Made by a program: the position numbers and the translations under genes. The notes under the pieces are model-generated. The model was not told where the DNA came from and made no database searches. It saw only the letters and a program-made list of their open reading frames with translations. From Lacisediminimonas sp. (GTDB taxonomy: Bacteria > Pseudomonadota > Gammaproteobacteria > Burkholderiales > Burkholderiaceae_D): DNA of 34,822 nt. Positions 1-8,620 of this stretch are shown here, piece after piece (the first letter of the stretch is position 1; every line of letters starts with the position of its first letter). The DNA lies in the NCBI RefSeq assembly GCF_030645335.1, contig NZ_JAUSNH010000139.1, positions 1 to 34,822 of the forward strand. The letters run 5' to 3'.

Positions 1-502
1 AAAAGGTGCCCAGGCGCATGAAGTGCAGCGCCTCGTCCATCAGCATGGTGCCCACCGTCACCCCGCGCGACAGGTGCGAGCGGAATTTGACCCATTCAAA
101 AAACTGGCCCGGGTCGCGTTCAAAATGCCCGGCCTTGAGCATGCGGTTGACTTCCAGCCAGGTCTGGTTTTGTGTTTCCCAGGCTTCAGTGGTCAGCGAG
201 CCGCGCACGGCGCGGGCGTTTTCGCGCGCGGCCTTCAGGCAGCTGACGATGGACGACGGGTTGCCTTCGTCCTTGACCATGAATTCCATCACCCGCTGCG
301 GCGTGATTTCGCCATGCTTGGCGCCATAGGCGGGCAGCAGCTCGCTGATGGACAGCAGGCCCTGCCAGCCCACCTGGGCCACGGCGGCGGATTGAGGCAG
401 CAACGACGTCTGGTAATTGACGTCCAGCATGCGTGCGGTGTTTTCGGCGCGCTCGGTGTAGCGCGACATCCAGAACAGGTGGTCTGCGGTTCTTGAAAGC
501 AT
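1..502 (-). CDS. alpha-E domain protein (DUF403), 3' end outside window
   Basis: About 167 codons are visible, starting at the ATG read from 502 with a good ribosome site (CCGGAGAACAAC) just upstream; the gene runs off the left edge. The protein opens MLSRTADHLFWMSRYTERAE and continues with a helical region rich in conserved Trp, Arg and Glu, the pattern of the alpha-E family. Such proteins are found next to circularly permuted ATP-grasp genes, as here: that gene ends 14 bases upstream on the same strand, so the two are likely one operon. From family knowledge, the pair is proposed to take part in peptide-bond forming reactions, often with a transglutaminase-like partner, which would lie outside this window. 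No catalytic role has been shown for alpha-E that I can name. Confidence 0.85.
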   Translation of the reverse strand, partial: MLSRTADHLFWMSRYTERAENTARMLDVNYQTSLLPQSAAVAQVGWQGLLSISELLPAYGAKHGEITPQRVMEFMVKDEGNPSSIVSCLKAARENARAVRGSLTTEAWETQNQTWLEVNRMLKAGHFERDPGQFFEWVKFRSHLSRGVTVGTMLMDEALHFMRLGTF

Positions 503-516
503 GTTGTTCTCCGGCG

Positions 517-1929
517 TCAGACCTCAAGGATCCAGGTATCTTTGGTGCCGCCGCCTTGCGACGAGTTCACCACCAGCGAGCCTTCGTTCAGGGCGACCCG
601 GGTCAGTCCGCCGGGTACGACGGAAATGGTTTCGCCGGACAGGACGAACGGACGCAGGTCGATATGGCGCGGGGCGATCCCGGACTCGACGAAAGTCGGG
701 CAGGCCGACAGCGCCAGCGTGGGCTGGGCGATATAGGCATCCGGCCTGGCGATGATCTTTTCGCGGAAGCACCCGATCTGCGCCCTGGTCGACGCCGGAC
801 CGACCAGCATGCCGTAACCGCCGGCGCCGTGAACTTCCTTCACCACCAGTTCGGGAAGGTGTGCCATCACATAAGCAAGGTCATCCTTTTTGCGGCATTG
901 CCAGGTCGGCACGTTGTTCAGGACCGGCTCTTCGGAAAGATAGAAGCGGATCATGTCCTGCACATAGGGATAGATCGATTTGTCGTCCGCCACGCCGGTG
1001 CCTACGGCATTGGCCAGCGTGACTCGGCCTGACTGATAGACCGACAGCAAGCCCGGTACGCCCAGGGACGAGTCGGGGCGGAACGCCAGCGGATCGAGGA
1101 AGTCGTCATCGATGCGCCGATAGATCACGTCGACCCGCCGCGGCCCGCGTGTGGTGCGCATGTAGACGTGGTTGTCGTCGACGAACAGGTCCTGTCCTTC
1201 GACCAGCTCCACCCCCATTTGCTGGGCCAGGAACGCGTGCTCGAAATAGGCGGAGTTGTACATGCCGGCGGTCAGCACCACGACCGTCGGATCATCGACG
1301 CCCTGGGGCGCTACCGAGCGCAGGTTGTCCAGCAGCAGGTCCGGATAATGGGCAACCGGCGCCACCTTGTGGTGTTCGAACAGTTCGGGGAACAGGCGCA
1401 TCATCATCTTGCGGTCTTCCAGCATGTAGGACACGCCCGAGGGGACCCGCAAGTTATCTTCGAGCACATAAAACTCGCCGCCGCCGGCGCGAACGATATC
1501 CACCCCTGCGATATGGGCGTAAATGTTCGACGCCACGGAAATGCCCTGCATCTCGGGCCGGTATTGCGCGTTGCGGAAGATCTGCTCGGCGGGCACGATG
1601 CCGGCCTGGATGATGTTCTGCTCATGATAGATATCATGGACGAACATGTTGAGCGCGCGTACCCGCTGCTTGAGTCCCGACTCCAGTTTCGACCATTCGT
1701 TTGCCGGGATGATGCGGGGGATGATATCGAACGGGATCAGGCGTTCGGTGCCGGCGTCGCTGCCATACACTGCGAAGGTGATCCCCACGCGCCGGAAAAT
1801 CAGGTCCGCCTCGGCCCGCTTGCGCGACAGGGACACTGCGGTCTGCGCATGCAGCCAGTCGTGGAATGCCTGGTAGTGTTCGCGCGCGCCCTGGTTTTTG
1901 GCGAGCATTTCATCAAAAAATTCTGACAT
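517..1929 (-). CDS. circularly permuted ATP-grasp type 2 protein (DUF404/DUF407)
   Basis: The product is about 470 residues. It carries the hallmark YVLEDNLRVPSGVSYMLEDR segment, a later DVIYRRIDDDFLDP block, and a C-terminal glycine-rich VKEVHGAGGYGMLVGP region followed by HIDLRPFVL, all typical of the circularly permuted ATP-grasp family. These enzymes are predicted to couple ATP hydrolysis to ligation of a carboxylate with an amine; the substrate is unknown. The ATG at 1929 (MSEFFDEML) is preferred; an in-frame TTG at 1971 would add 14 residues but has no better ribosome site. It is followed by the alpha-E gene and preceded by the symporter gene, 69 bases away on the same strand. Confidence 0.88.
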   Translation of the reverse strand: MSEFFDEMLAKNQGAREHYQAFHDWLHAQTAVSLSRKRAEADLIFRRVGITFAVYGSDAGTERLIPFDIIPRIIPANEWSKLESGLKQRVRALNMFVHDIYHEQNIIQAGIVPAEQIFRNAQYRPEMQGISVASNIYAHIAGVDIVRAGGGEFYVLEDNLRVPSGVSYMLEDRKMMMRLFPELFEHHKVAPVAHYPDLLLDNLRSVAPQGVDDPTVVVLTAGMYNSAYFEHAFLAQQMGVELVEGQDLFVDDNHVYMRTTRGPRRVDVIYRRIDDDFLDPLAFRPDSSLGVPGLLSVYQSGRVTLANAVGTGVADDKSIYPYVQDMIRFYLSEEPVLNNVPTWQCRKKDDLAYVMAHLPELVVKEVHGAGGYGMLVGPASTRAQIGCFREKIIARPDAYIAQPTLALSACPTFVESGIAPRHIDLRPFVLSGETISVVPGGLTRVALNEGSLVVNSSQGGGTKDTWILEV

Positions 1930-1998
1930 GGTTATTTCTGTTTTCGCACTTGGTTCGATAGTGTCTATCAAGAAATATGCCAGCAGTGCAAGGAATTT

Positions 1999-4035
1999 TC
2001 ACGGCGCGCGCAGGTAGTCCACCAGGGCGTTGCTGCGCTCCGGGGGCGGCTTGGTGAGCAGGCTGATGACGACGATCGTGGCAAATCCGGCCGGCACGCC
2101 AAATACGGCGGCCGAATTGGCAGCAATGCCAAACCATTGGTTCAGTGTCGTTCCGCCCATTGCGGGGCTGGTGCCGAGCATGTAGGCCACGCACACGGCG
2201 AAGCCGGTGATGATGCCGGCGACCGCGCCGAATGCGTTTGCCCGCTTCCAGAATATGCCCAGCACCAGCGACGGGAACAGGGTCGAGGCCGCCAGCGAGA
2301 ATGCCGCGCCGACCACCGACAGGATATCGCCCGGCTTGAGCGACGCGGCATACGCTGCCACCAGCGCCACCACCAGCAGCAACAGCTTGGAAACCGTTAC
2401 CCGCTTCTGGGTCGATGCCGCGCGATCGATGGTCTTGTAGTAGGTGTCGTGCGACAGCGCATTGGAGATTGTCAGCAGCAATCCATCGGCGGTGGATAGT
2501 GCGGCAGCCAGCCCGCCGGCCGCCACCAGCCCGGAGACGACATAGGGCAAGCCGGCGATTTCCGGCGTGGCCAGCACCAGTATGTCCGCATCCAGCGAAA
2601 TTTCTGCGAACTGCACGATGCCGTCGCCGTTGAAATCGACGATGCTAACCAGCGGATTGAGTTTGTCGATGTTGGCCCAATAACCGACCCAACTAGGCAG
2701 TTGGGCAAAGTCGCTGCCGACCAGCGAGGTCAGGATGTCGTATTTGACCAGCACGGCCAGCGCCGGCACCGCCGTGTACACCAGCATGATGAAAAATATC
2801 GACCAGAACACGGACTTGCGCGCTTCGGCGACGCTGGGCGTCGTGTAGTAGCGCACCAGGATATGAGGCAGTGCTGCGGTGCCCATCATCAGGCTCAGCA
2901 CCAGGGCCAGGAAATTATTGCGCTTGTTGTCCGACGTTTCGCTGTCCGGCCCGGGGAAAGGCTCGGCTTGTCGGACTGGCGGCGCGGCGCGCGCCAGCGC
3001 GACCTTGCGCGCTTCGCCCCACACACGCCGCGCCTCCTCCGGATCTTTCGGGTAGGAGGCGGCCTCCCGCGCGGCGGCCTTGATTTCCAGCAGCGACGCG
3101 TTGTTCGATTTGAGTTCCTGCACCCGTTGTTGTGCGATCAGCCGGCCTTCATCCCATGACACGGGCAGCCGCAGGATCATCTGGTCATAGTCCTCGGCGC
3201 GCCGCTCGAACACCGCGCGCACCTGTCGTTCGCCCGGGTCGAGCACCAGCGCCTGCTCCTTCTCGCTCAGCTTGGCCAGGGTGACGCCATAGGCAATCTG
3301 CGGCACTGGCACGCTGGTGTGCTTTGCCGACAGCCACATCACCGGAATCAGGTAGGCGATCAGGATGATGATGTACTGCGCGATCTGGGTCCAGGTGATG
3401 GCGCGCATGCCGCCGAGGAAAGAGCAGACCAGTATGCTCGCCAGCCCGAGGAAGATGCCGACCGAAAAATCGATGCCGGTGAAGCGCGACGTGATCAGGC
3501 CCACGCCATAGATCTGGGCCACGACATAAGTAAAGGAAATTGCCACCGTCGCCAGCGCACCGACGATGCGTACGAAGTCGCCGCCGGACTGACCTGCATA
3601 GCGGGCAGCCAGGAAGTCCGACACCGTGTACTGGCCGAATTTTCGCAGGTAAGGTGCAATCAGCAAGGCAACCAGGCAAAAGCCGCCGGTCCAACCCATG
3701 ATGTAGGCCAGGCCGTCGAAACCCTGCAGGTAAAGTCCGCCGGCCAGGCTGATGAAGGTGGCCGCCGACATCCAGTCGGCGGCAGTGGCCATGCCATTGA
3801 ACACCGCGGGCACCCGGCGGCCGGCGACGTAATATTCGGTCACGTCCGAGGTGCGGCTCAGGAAGCCGATGCCTGCATACAGCACGATGGTCGAAAAAAT
3901 GAACAGGTAGCCGATCCATATCCTGGGCAAGCCCTCCCGCTCCAGGAGCGCCAGTGAGGCCAGCAGCAGGATGAATCCGGCCGTGTACCACAGGTAGTAT
4001 TTCGTCAGCCGGCCGGAAAAGCTGTTATTGGCCAT
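1999..4035 (-). CDS. sodium:solute symporter (VC_2705/ActP-like) with EF-hand loop
   Basis: A 678-residue polytopic membrane protein of the sodium:solute symporter family, close to the acetate permease-like subgroup that pairs with DUF4212 proteins. Family features include the TSDVTEYYVAGRRVP segment (62-76), ATAADWMSAATFISLAGG (83-100) and the ALSTADGLLLTISNALSHD block (512-530). A hydrophilic insert of about 115 residues (257-373) separates two membrane helices. Residues 467-478 form a textbook EF-hand calcium loop (D467, N469, D471, G472, V474, E478). The start at 4035 overlaps the DUF4212 gene by 11 bases, implying translational coupling. The substrate is probably a short carboxylate, by family; the sequence alone does not settle it. 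Confidence 0.92.
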   Translation of the reverse strand: MANNSFSGRLTKYYLWYTAGFILLLASLALLEREGLPRIWIGYLFIFSTIVLYAGIGFLSRTSDVTEYYVAGRRVPAVFNGMATAADWMSAATFISLAGGLYLQGFDGLAYIMGWTGGFCLVALLIAPYLRKFGQYTVSDFLAARYAGQSGGDFVRIVGALATVAISFTYVVAQIYGVGLITSRFTGIDFSVGIFLGLASILVCSFLGGMRAITWTQIAQYIIILIAYLIPVMWLSAKHTSVPVPQIAYGVTLAKLSEKEQALVLDPGERQVRAVFERRAEDYDQMILRLPVSWDEGRLIAQQRVQELKSNNASLLEIKAAAREAASYPKDPEEARRVWGEARKVALARAAPPVRQAEPFPGPDSETSDNKRNNFLALVLSLMMGTAALPHILVRYYTTPSVAEARKSVFWSIFFIMLVYTAVPALAVLVKYDILTSLVGSDFAQLPSWVGYWANIDKLNPLVSIVDFNGDGIVQFAEISLDADILVLATPEIAGLPYVVSGLVAAGGLAAALSTADGLLLTISNALSHDTYYKTIDRAASTQKRVTVSKLLLLVVALVAAYAASLKPGDILSVVGAAFSLAASTLFPSLVLGIFWKRANAFGAVAGIITGFAVCVAYMLGTSPAMGGTTLNQWFGIAANSAAVFGVPAGFATIVVISLLTKPPPERSNALVDYLRAP

Positions 4036-4294
4036 CGTCGTTCCCGGCTTTGTATTGTGCATCGAGGCGATCCATCCACCAGGCATAGGCGCCGATGATG
4101 GCGACATAGGCCAATACCGAACCCTGCGCTGCCATGTAAAACGACACCGGCCAGCCAAATACGGTCACGCCGGCCAGTTCGCGGGCAAACCAGATCGACG
4201 ACAGGGTCACGGCGAACCAGACCCCCAGCAGCAGCAGCGAAAATCGCTGCACCCGTTGCCAATGCCTTTGCCGGCGTTCGGAAGGGGTGCGCAT
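4025..4294 (-). CDS. DUF4212 small membrane protein, symporter partner
   Basis: An 89-residue protein with two hydrophobic helices, a Trp-rich first helix (LLLLGVWFAVTL) and a second segment SFYMAAQGSVLAYVAIIGAYAW followed by MDRLD, which matches the DUF4212 pattern. This family almost always precedes a sodium:solute symporter gene and is thought to act as a small accessory subunit. Its ATG directly follows the stop of the kinase gene (TGAATG), and its own end overlaps the symporter start by 11 bases. The four genes are therefore almost certainly one transcript. Confidence 0.9.
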   Translation of the reverse strand: MRTPSERRQRHWQRVQRFSLLLLGVWFAVTLSSIWFARELAGVTVFGWPVSFYMAAQGSVLAYVAIIGAYAWWMDRLDAQYKAGNDDGQ

Positions 4295-5860
4295 TCAGGC
4301 CTTTCCCGTGGTGTCGTGGACACGGTCCAGCGTCATCGTCAACCTGAACAGGCTGCCCGGAAACTTCGGATCCAGGCTGCGCGGGTTATTGAAGACATCC
4401 ATCTCTGCATCATGTTGCTGCACGATCTCGCGCACGATCGCCAGGCCAAGTCCGCTGCCCTCGGTGTGGCTTCCCAGGATGCGATAGAAACGCTCGAAGA
4501 TATGCGAGCGTTCGGCCGGCGGTATGCCCGGGCCCGTGTCTTCCACTTCAAGGAAAGCGCGCGCCGCGCCCTCGTCGACGCGCACCCTGATCGTCACGGT
4601 CCCGCCGGCCGGGGTATAGCGCAATGCATTGTCGACCAGGTTATTGAGCAGCTCGCGCAGCATGGTCGCATTACCGTTGATCATGGCCGGGTGTCCCGGC
4701 TGTTCAAAGCCGAGGTCGATCTGGCGTCCCAATGCCGTCTGCACCCAATCCTGCACCACACTGCGCGCCATGCCCACCAGCTCGACCGGCGCAAACGATG
4801 TCGCCTGGGGCGGCTGGTTTTCGGCCCGTGCCAATGCCAGCAGCTGGTTCACCAGTCGCGTTGCGGTTTCCGAGCTTTTGGAGAGTTGCTCCAGCGAGCG
4901 ATGGATTTCATCCGGGCTGGTCTGGCGCAGCGCCAGCTCGGATTGCATGCGCATGCCCGCCAGCGGCGTCTTCATCTGGTGCGCCGCGTCGGCGATAAAG
5001 CGTTTTTGCATTTGTATGCTCTGCGACAGGCGCTCGAGCAACTCGTTGAGCGAACCCACCAGCGGCGCGATTTCCTCCGGCACCTGGCCCGGTTCGATTG
5101 GACTCAGGTCATCCGCGCGCCGGGCCCTGATCCGTTGCTGCAATTCGGTCAGAGGCGACAAGCCGCGCGACAGCGCAAACCAGACCAGCGCCAGCGCGAT
5201 CGGCAAAATCAGGAATTCCGGCAGGATCACGCCCTTGATGATCTGGTTGGCCAGGTGTACCCGCTTGTCGAGAGTCTCCGCAACCTGTACCAGCACCATG
5301 CGCTGCGGCAGCGGCCGCAGGATGCTGGGATGGGTACGGTTCAGGTCCAGGTAGGTGTAGGCGATCCGGACTTCGGTGTTGCGCATCATGTCGTTACGCA
5401 GTTGGACGGCCCACGGCTGGCGGTTTTCGTCGTCGGGCGGCAGCGGCATGTCATGGTCGCCATCGATCAGTTCGCCGTCCGGACTGACGATCTGGAAGAA
5501 GACATTGTCAATGTCATCGGCACGCAGGATATCCTTGGTCGACGTCGGCAGCACAGCGATCACCCGGCCGTCGGATTCCTTGACTTGCTGCGCCAGCACC
5601 GTGACGCGATCGTCCAGCGCCCGATCGAAGGGCTGGTTTGCAATCGACTTGGCGACCAGGAAGGTGACGGCGATGCTGATTGGCCATAGCAGCAGCAGCG
5701 GAACCAGCATCCAGTCGAGGATTTCGCCGAAAAGCGAACGCTGCATCGGCTCGGATTCGGCGTGGTCGGCCGGATTGAAAAATGGCGGTTCGCTCGCCGC
5801 GTGTGGCGTCTGGCCCGGAAGCGGCTGCTCCAGCGTCGCCGGCTGCGTAATGCGCTGCAT
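4295..5860 (-). CDS. sensor histidine kinase, TctE-like
   Basis: A 521-residue membrane kinase. A proline-rich N-terminal tail (1-40) precedes a first membrane helix (about 50-72), a periplasmic sensor region (about 73-210) of the 2CSK_N type and a second helix (about 211-232). A HAMP-like linker follows, then the H box AAHQMKTPL with phospho-acceptor H294, the N box around N407-N411, DTGPGIP (441-447) and GSGLGLAIV (468-476). Relatives such as TctE sense extracellular tricarboxylates. The gene begins 4 bases after the response regulator stop and abuts the DUF4212 gene, so this pair most likely senses the substrate of the downstream symporter. An internal Met at 39 is an alternative start; neither start has a strong ribosome site. 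Confidence 0.93.
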   Translation of the reverse strand: MQRITQPATLEQPLPGQTPHAASEPPFFNPADHAESEPMQRSLFGEILDWMLVPLLLLWPISIAVTFLVAKSIANQPFDRALDDRVTVLAQQVKESDGRVIAVLPTSTKDILRADDIDNVFFQIVSPDGELIDGDHDMPLPPDDENRQPWAVQLRNDMMRNTEVRIAYTYLDLNRTHPSILRPLPQRMVLVQVAETLDKRVHLANQIIKGVILPEFLILPIALALVWFALSRGLSPLTELQQRIRARRADDLSPIEPGQVPEEIAPLVGSLNELLERLSQSIQMQKRFIADAAHQMKTPLAGMRMQSELALRQTSPDEIHRSLEQLSKSSETATRLVNQLLALARAENQPPQATSFAPVELVGMARSVVQDWVQTALGRQIDLGFEQPGHPAMINGNATMLRELLNNLVDNALRYTPAGGTVTIRVRVDEGAARAFLEVEDTGPGIPPAERSHIFERFYRILGSHTEGSGLGLAIVREIVQQHDAEMDVFNNPRSLDPKFPGSLFRLTMTLDRVHDTTGKA

Positions 5861-5864
5861 GGAA

Positions 5865-6581
5865 TCAGTTTGCCGCAGCAGGCGGCGGCGTCGGTGACGC
5901 CGGAGCCGGCGGCTCTGCGCATTTCTCCATGCAGTAGCCCAGCCCGCGCACCGTGGCGATGCGAACCCCGCTCGTTTCGATCTTCTTGCGCAGGCGGTGC
6001 ACGTACACCTCGATGGCGTTATTGCTCACTTCCTCGCCCCATTCGCACAAATGATCGACCAGCTGTTCCTTGGAAACCAGCCGGCCGGTGCGCTGCAACA
6101 GCACTTCGAGCAAACCGATTTCCCGTGCCGACAGATCCAGCATCTGGTCATTGATATAGGCAATCCGGCCGACCTGGTCGAACGACAGCGGACCGTGGCG
6201 GATCACCGTGGGTCCGCCACCGGCGCCGCGGCGGGTCAGGGCGCGCACCCGGGCCTCGAGTTCAGACAGCGCAAACGGCTTGGCCATGTAGTCGTCAGCG
6301 CCCAGGTCCAGGCCCTTTACCCGCTGCTCGACTGAATCGTTGGCCGTCAGGATCAGGACTGGCAGGTGGGAATTGCGGGCCCGCAGCCGTCGCAGCACTT
6401 CCAGTCCCGACAACTTGGGCAGGCCGACATCGAGTATCAGCAGGTCGAAATCCTGTGTCGACAGTGCAAGGTCGGCCTCCTGGCCGTTCCGGACGCAATC
6501 GGTTGCGTAGCCGGACTGCCGCAGTGTCCGGGTCAGCCCGTCAGCAAGCACGCTGTCATCTTCGGCAAGCAAAATTCGCAT
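5865..6581 (-). CDS. OmpR-family response regulator, TctD-like
   Basis: A 238-residue two-domain regulator. The receiver domain holds the acidic pair D8/D9, phospho-acceptor D51, T79 and K101. The winged-helix DNA-binding domain (about 130-222) includes LSAREIGLLEVL, the recognition region NNAIEVYVHRLRKKI and the final hairpin VRGLGYCME. After it comes an unusual proline/alanine-rich tail of about 16 residues. It is the first gene of the four-gene minus-strand operon with the kinase, the DUF4212 protein and the symporter, and is the likely transcriptional controller of that operon. Confidence 0.94.
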   Translation of the reverse strand: MRILLAEDDSVLADGLTRTLRQSGYATDCVRNGQEADLALSTQDFDLLILDVGLPKLSGLEVLRRLRARNSHLPVLILTANDSVEQRVKGLDLGADDYMAKPFALSELEARVRALTRRGAGGGPTVIRHGPLSFDQVGRIAYINDQMLDLSAREIGLLEVLLQRTGRLVSKEQLVDHLCEWGEEVSNNAIEVYVHRLRKKIETSGVRIATVRGLGYCMEKCAEPPAPASPTPPPAAAN

Positions 6582-6747
6582 AGGGAGGGGGAGGACGGGG
6601 CAGGGTGCAGGCTAGTCTATTGTGTTTCCCCCGGGGCAGCAAGGCGAAGGACCGCAGCCCTGAACGTGATTGCTTAGGCAAGCCTGCGTTCGTTCACCGG
6701 CCGCGTCAGCAGAGGCGACAAACCGAATGAGCCCCGCTACATTTCGC

Positions 6748-6777
6748 TTGCATTAATCACTGTTTGTTTATACAGTA
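6748..6777 (+). promoter_or_regulatory. recA promoter with LexA (SOS) box
   Basis: The sequence CTGTTTGTTTATACAG at 6760-6775 matches the proteobacterial LexA consensus CTGT-N8-ACAG exactly, extended by A on the left and TA on the right. It overlaps a plausible sigma-70 promoter: TTGCAT (6748-6753), a 17-base spacer, and TACAGT (6771-6776). LexA bound here would cover the -10 element and repress recA until DNA damage. The recA ATG lies about 105 bases downstream. Confidence 0.9.
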
Positions 6778-6880
6778 CCGATTGACTTGGCGGCGGGTAT
6801 TGAGAAAACGATTTCGACCTGGCCGTTTGCCGGCACATTCACCAACAAAAACGCAGTAATCGCCTCGGAAAAGAGATCCC

Positions 6881-7984
6881 ATGGAAGACAGAAAACCCCT
6901 TAATGCGTCGGAAAAGAGCAAGGCACTGGCTGCCGCCCTGTCCCAGATCGAAAAGCAGTTCGGCAAGGGATCGGTGATGCGCATGGCCGATGGCGCGGTG
7001 GCGGAAGAAGTGCAGGTGGTATCGACCGGCTCGCTCGGACTCGATATTGCGCTGGGCGTGGGTGGCCTGCCGCGTGGCCGGGTGGTCGAGATCTACGGCC
7101 CGGAATCGTCCGGCAAGACGACCCTGACCCTGCAAGTCATTGCGCAGATGCAAAAGCTGGGCGGCACCTGTGCCTTCATCGACGCCGAGCATGCGCTCGA
7201 CACCGGCTATGCACAAAAGCTGGGCATCAATCTGTCCGACCTGCTGATTTCCCAACCGGACACCGGTGAACAGGCGCTGGAAATCACCGACGCGCTGGTG
7301 CGCTCCGGTGGCGTCGACCTGATCGTCATTGACTCGGTCGCCGCCCTGACGCCGCGCGCCGAGATCGAAGGCGACATGGGCGATTCCCTGCCTGGCCTGC
7401 AAGCGCGACTGATGTCGCAGGCGCTGCGCAAACTGACCGGCTCGATCAACCGGACCAACACACTGGTCATCTTCATCAACCAGATCCGGATGAAGATTGG
7501 CGTCATGTTCGGCAATCCGGAAACCACGACCGGCGGCAATGCGCTGAAGTTTTACGCGTCGGTGCGGCTGGACATCCGTCGCACTGGCTCCATCAAGTCG
7601 GGCGATGAAGTGATTGGCAGCGAAACCAAGGTCAAGGTCGTCAAGAACAAGATCGCGCCGCCGTTCCGCGAAGCGCACTTCGACATCCTGTACGGAGAAG
7701 GCACCTCGCGCGAAGGCGAAATCCTCGATCTCGGTTCGGACGCCAAGGTGGTTGAAAAGTCGGGTGCCTGGTATAGCTACAATGGCGAGCGTATTGGCCA
7801 GGGCAAGGACAATGCGCGCAACTACCTGAAAGAGCATCCGGCGCTTGCTTACGAGATTGAAAACAAGGTGCGCGCTTCACTGGGCGTGCCATTGTTGCCG
7901 CCACTGCCCGGCACCGTTACCGAGGCAGCGCCGAAGAAGGCGGCAGCCGCGCGCGAAGCCAAGGAAGCGCGCGAAGCCGAGTAA
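6881..7984 (+). CDS. recA: recombinase A
   Basis: A 367-residue RecA, the ATP-dependent strand-exchange protein that also triggers LexA self-cleavage in the SOS response. Walker A is GPESSGKTT (73-81); the [21 protein letters not shown] loop, the [28 protein letters not shown] region and the Lys/Arg-rich [11 protein letters not shown] segment are standard. The tail is rich in Ala, Lys and Glu, as usual. The start is supported by GGAAAAGAG upstream. It is preceded by a LexA-box promoter and followed by recX. Confidence 0.98.
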   Translation: MEDRKPLNASEKSKALAAALSQIEKQFGKGSVMRMADGAVAEEVQVVSTGSLGLDIALGVGGLPRGRVVEIYGPESSGKTTLTLQVIAQMQKLGGTCAFIDAEHALDTGYAQKLGINLSDLLISQPDTGEQALEITDALVRSGGVDLIVIDSVAALTPRAEIEGDMGDSLPGLQARLMSQALRKLTGSINRTNTLVIFINQIRMKIGVMFGNPETTTGGNALKFYASVRLDIRRTGSIKSGDEVIGSETKVKVVKNKIAPPFREAHFDILYGEGTSREGEILDLGSDAKVVEKSGAWYSYNGERIGQGKDNARNYLKEHPALAYEIENKVRASLGVPLLPPLPGTVTEAAPKKAAAAREAKEAREAE

Positions 7985-7997
7985 ATGCATGCCCTGG

Positions 7998-8018
7998 TGC
8001 GCGCGTAGTTCGCGCGCA
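7998..8018 (+). repeat. perfect hairpin after recA
   Basis: TGCGCGCG (7998-8005) and CGCGCGCA (8011-8018) form a perfect 8-base stem with a TAGTT loop, 14 bases after the recA stop. An outer CCTGGT/ACCAGG pair flanks it. No U-tract follows, so it is not a clear intrinsic terminator; it could stabilise the recA message or reduce read-through into recX. Confidence 0.5.
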
Positions 8019-8050
8019 TCGTTCATTCAACCAGGTATTGCCTCACCTAT

Positions 8051-8098
8051 TCAATCGCGTTTTTGATCGCAAATTTGATCGCGTATCTGATCATTTCA
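8051..8098 (+). repeat. 12-base degenerate tandem repeat in recA-recX gap
   Basis: Four consecutive 12-base units start at 8051, 8063, 8075 and 8087. The middle two begin TTGATCGC; the others are TCAATCGC and CTGATCAT. The TGATC cores at 8064, 8076 and 8088 are spaced exactly 12 bases apart. The function is unknown. Confidence 0.6.
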
Positions 8099-8128
8099 TC
8101 GACTTTGTCCAGCAGGCGATCATGACCG

Positions 8129-8620
8129 ATGAACGGAACAATGCGTATGCCGGCGCCTAAACTGAGCCTCAAGGCGCGTGCCCTCGGCTACCTGTCGGCG
8201 CGAGAGCATAGCCGCATCGAGCTTGCCCGCAAACTTGGGCGGTATGCGAACGAGGACGATGACATCGATTCGCTGCTCGACCAGCTCGAGGCGGCGAAGC
8301 TCTTGTCCGATTCGCGGTTTTCCGAATCTTTGGTTCATCGGCGCGCAGCGCGCTACGGCAACCGGCGCATCCTTTCCGAGCTGCAGACCCACGGCCTGCA
8401 AGACGAGTCGCTGGCGCAACTGAAGATCGGGCTGGCGCAGGATGAAACGCAGCGAGCAAGGCAGGTCCTCAGGAAAAAATATGCCACAGCGCCAGCCGAT
8501 GGGGCCGAGCGCGCCAAGCGCATGCGTTTCCTGATGCAGCGCGGATTCACCATGACGGCGATACGCGAAGCCATGCAAAGCTTCGCGGACGACCCGGACG
8601 AGCCATACGCCGACGCCTAG
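8129..8620 (+). CDS. recX: regulatory protein RecX
   Basis: A 163-residue RecX-type protein that binds RecA filaments and damps RecA activity. The helical repeats typical of the family are visible: [22 protein letters not shown], then [33 protein letters not shown], and a C-terminal [19 protein letters not shown]. It lies 144 bases after recA on the same strand. Three in-frame ATGs (8129, 8141, 8147) compete as starts; GGAAC just before 8141 makes the second possible, and the conserved part begins only at about residue 10. Confidence 0.92.
   Translation: MNGTMRMPAPKLSLKARALGYLSAREHSRIELARKLGRYANEDDDIDSLLDQLEAAKLLSDSRFSESLVHRRAARYGNRRILSELQTHGLQDESLAQLKIGLAQDETQRARQVLRKKYATAPADGAERAKRMRFLMQRGFTMTAIREAMQSFADDPDEPYADA

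Noticed and set aside
4028-5689. Long open frame on the plus strand opposite the sensor kinase gene
   Set aside because: It is fully antisense to a gene with complete kinase motifs, and its product is rich in His, Arg and Gln without any domain pattern, as expected from a GC-rich shadow frame.
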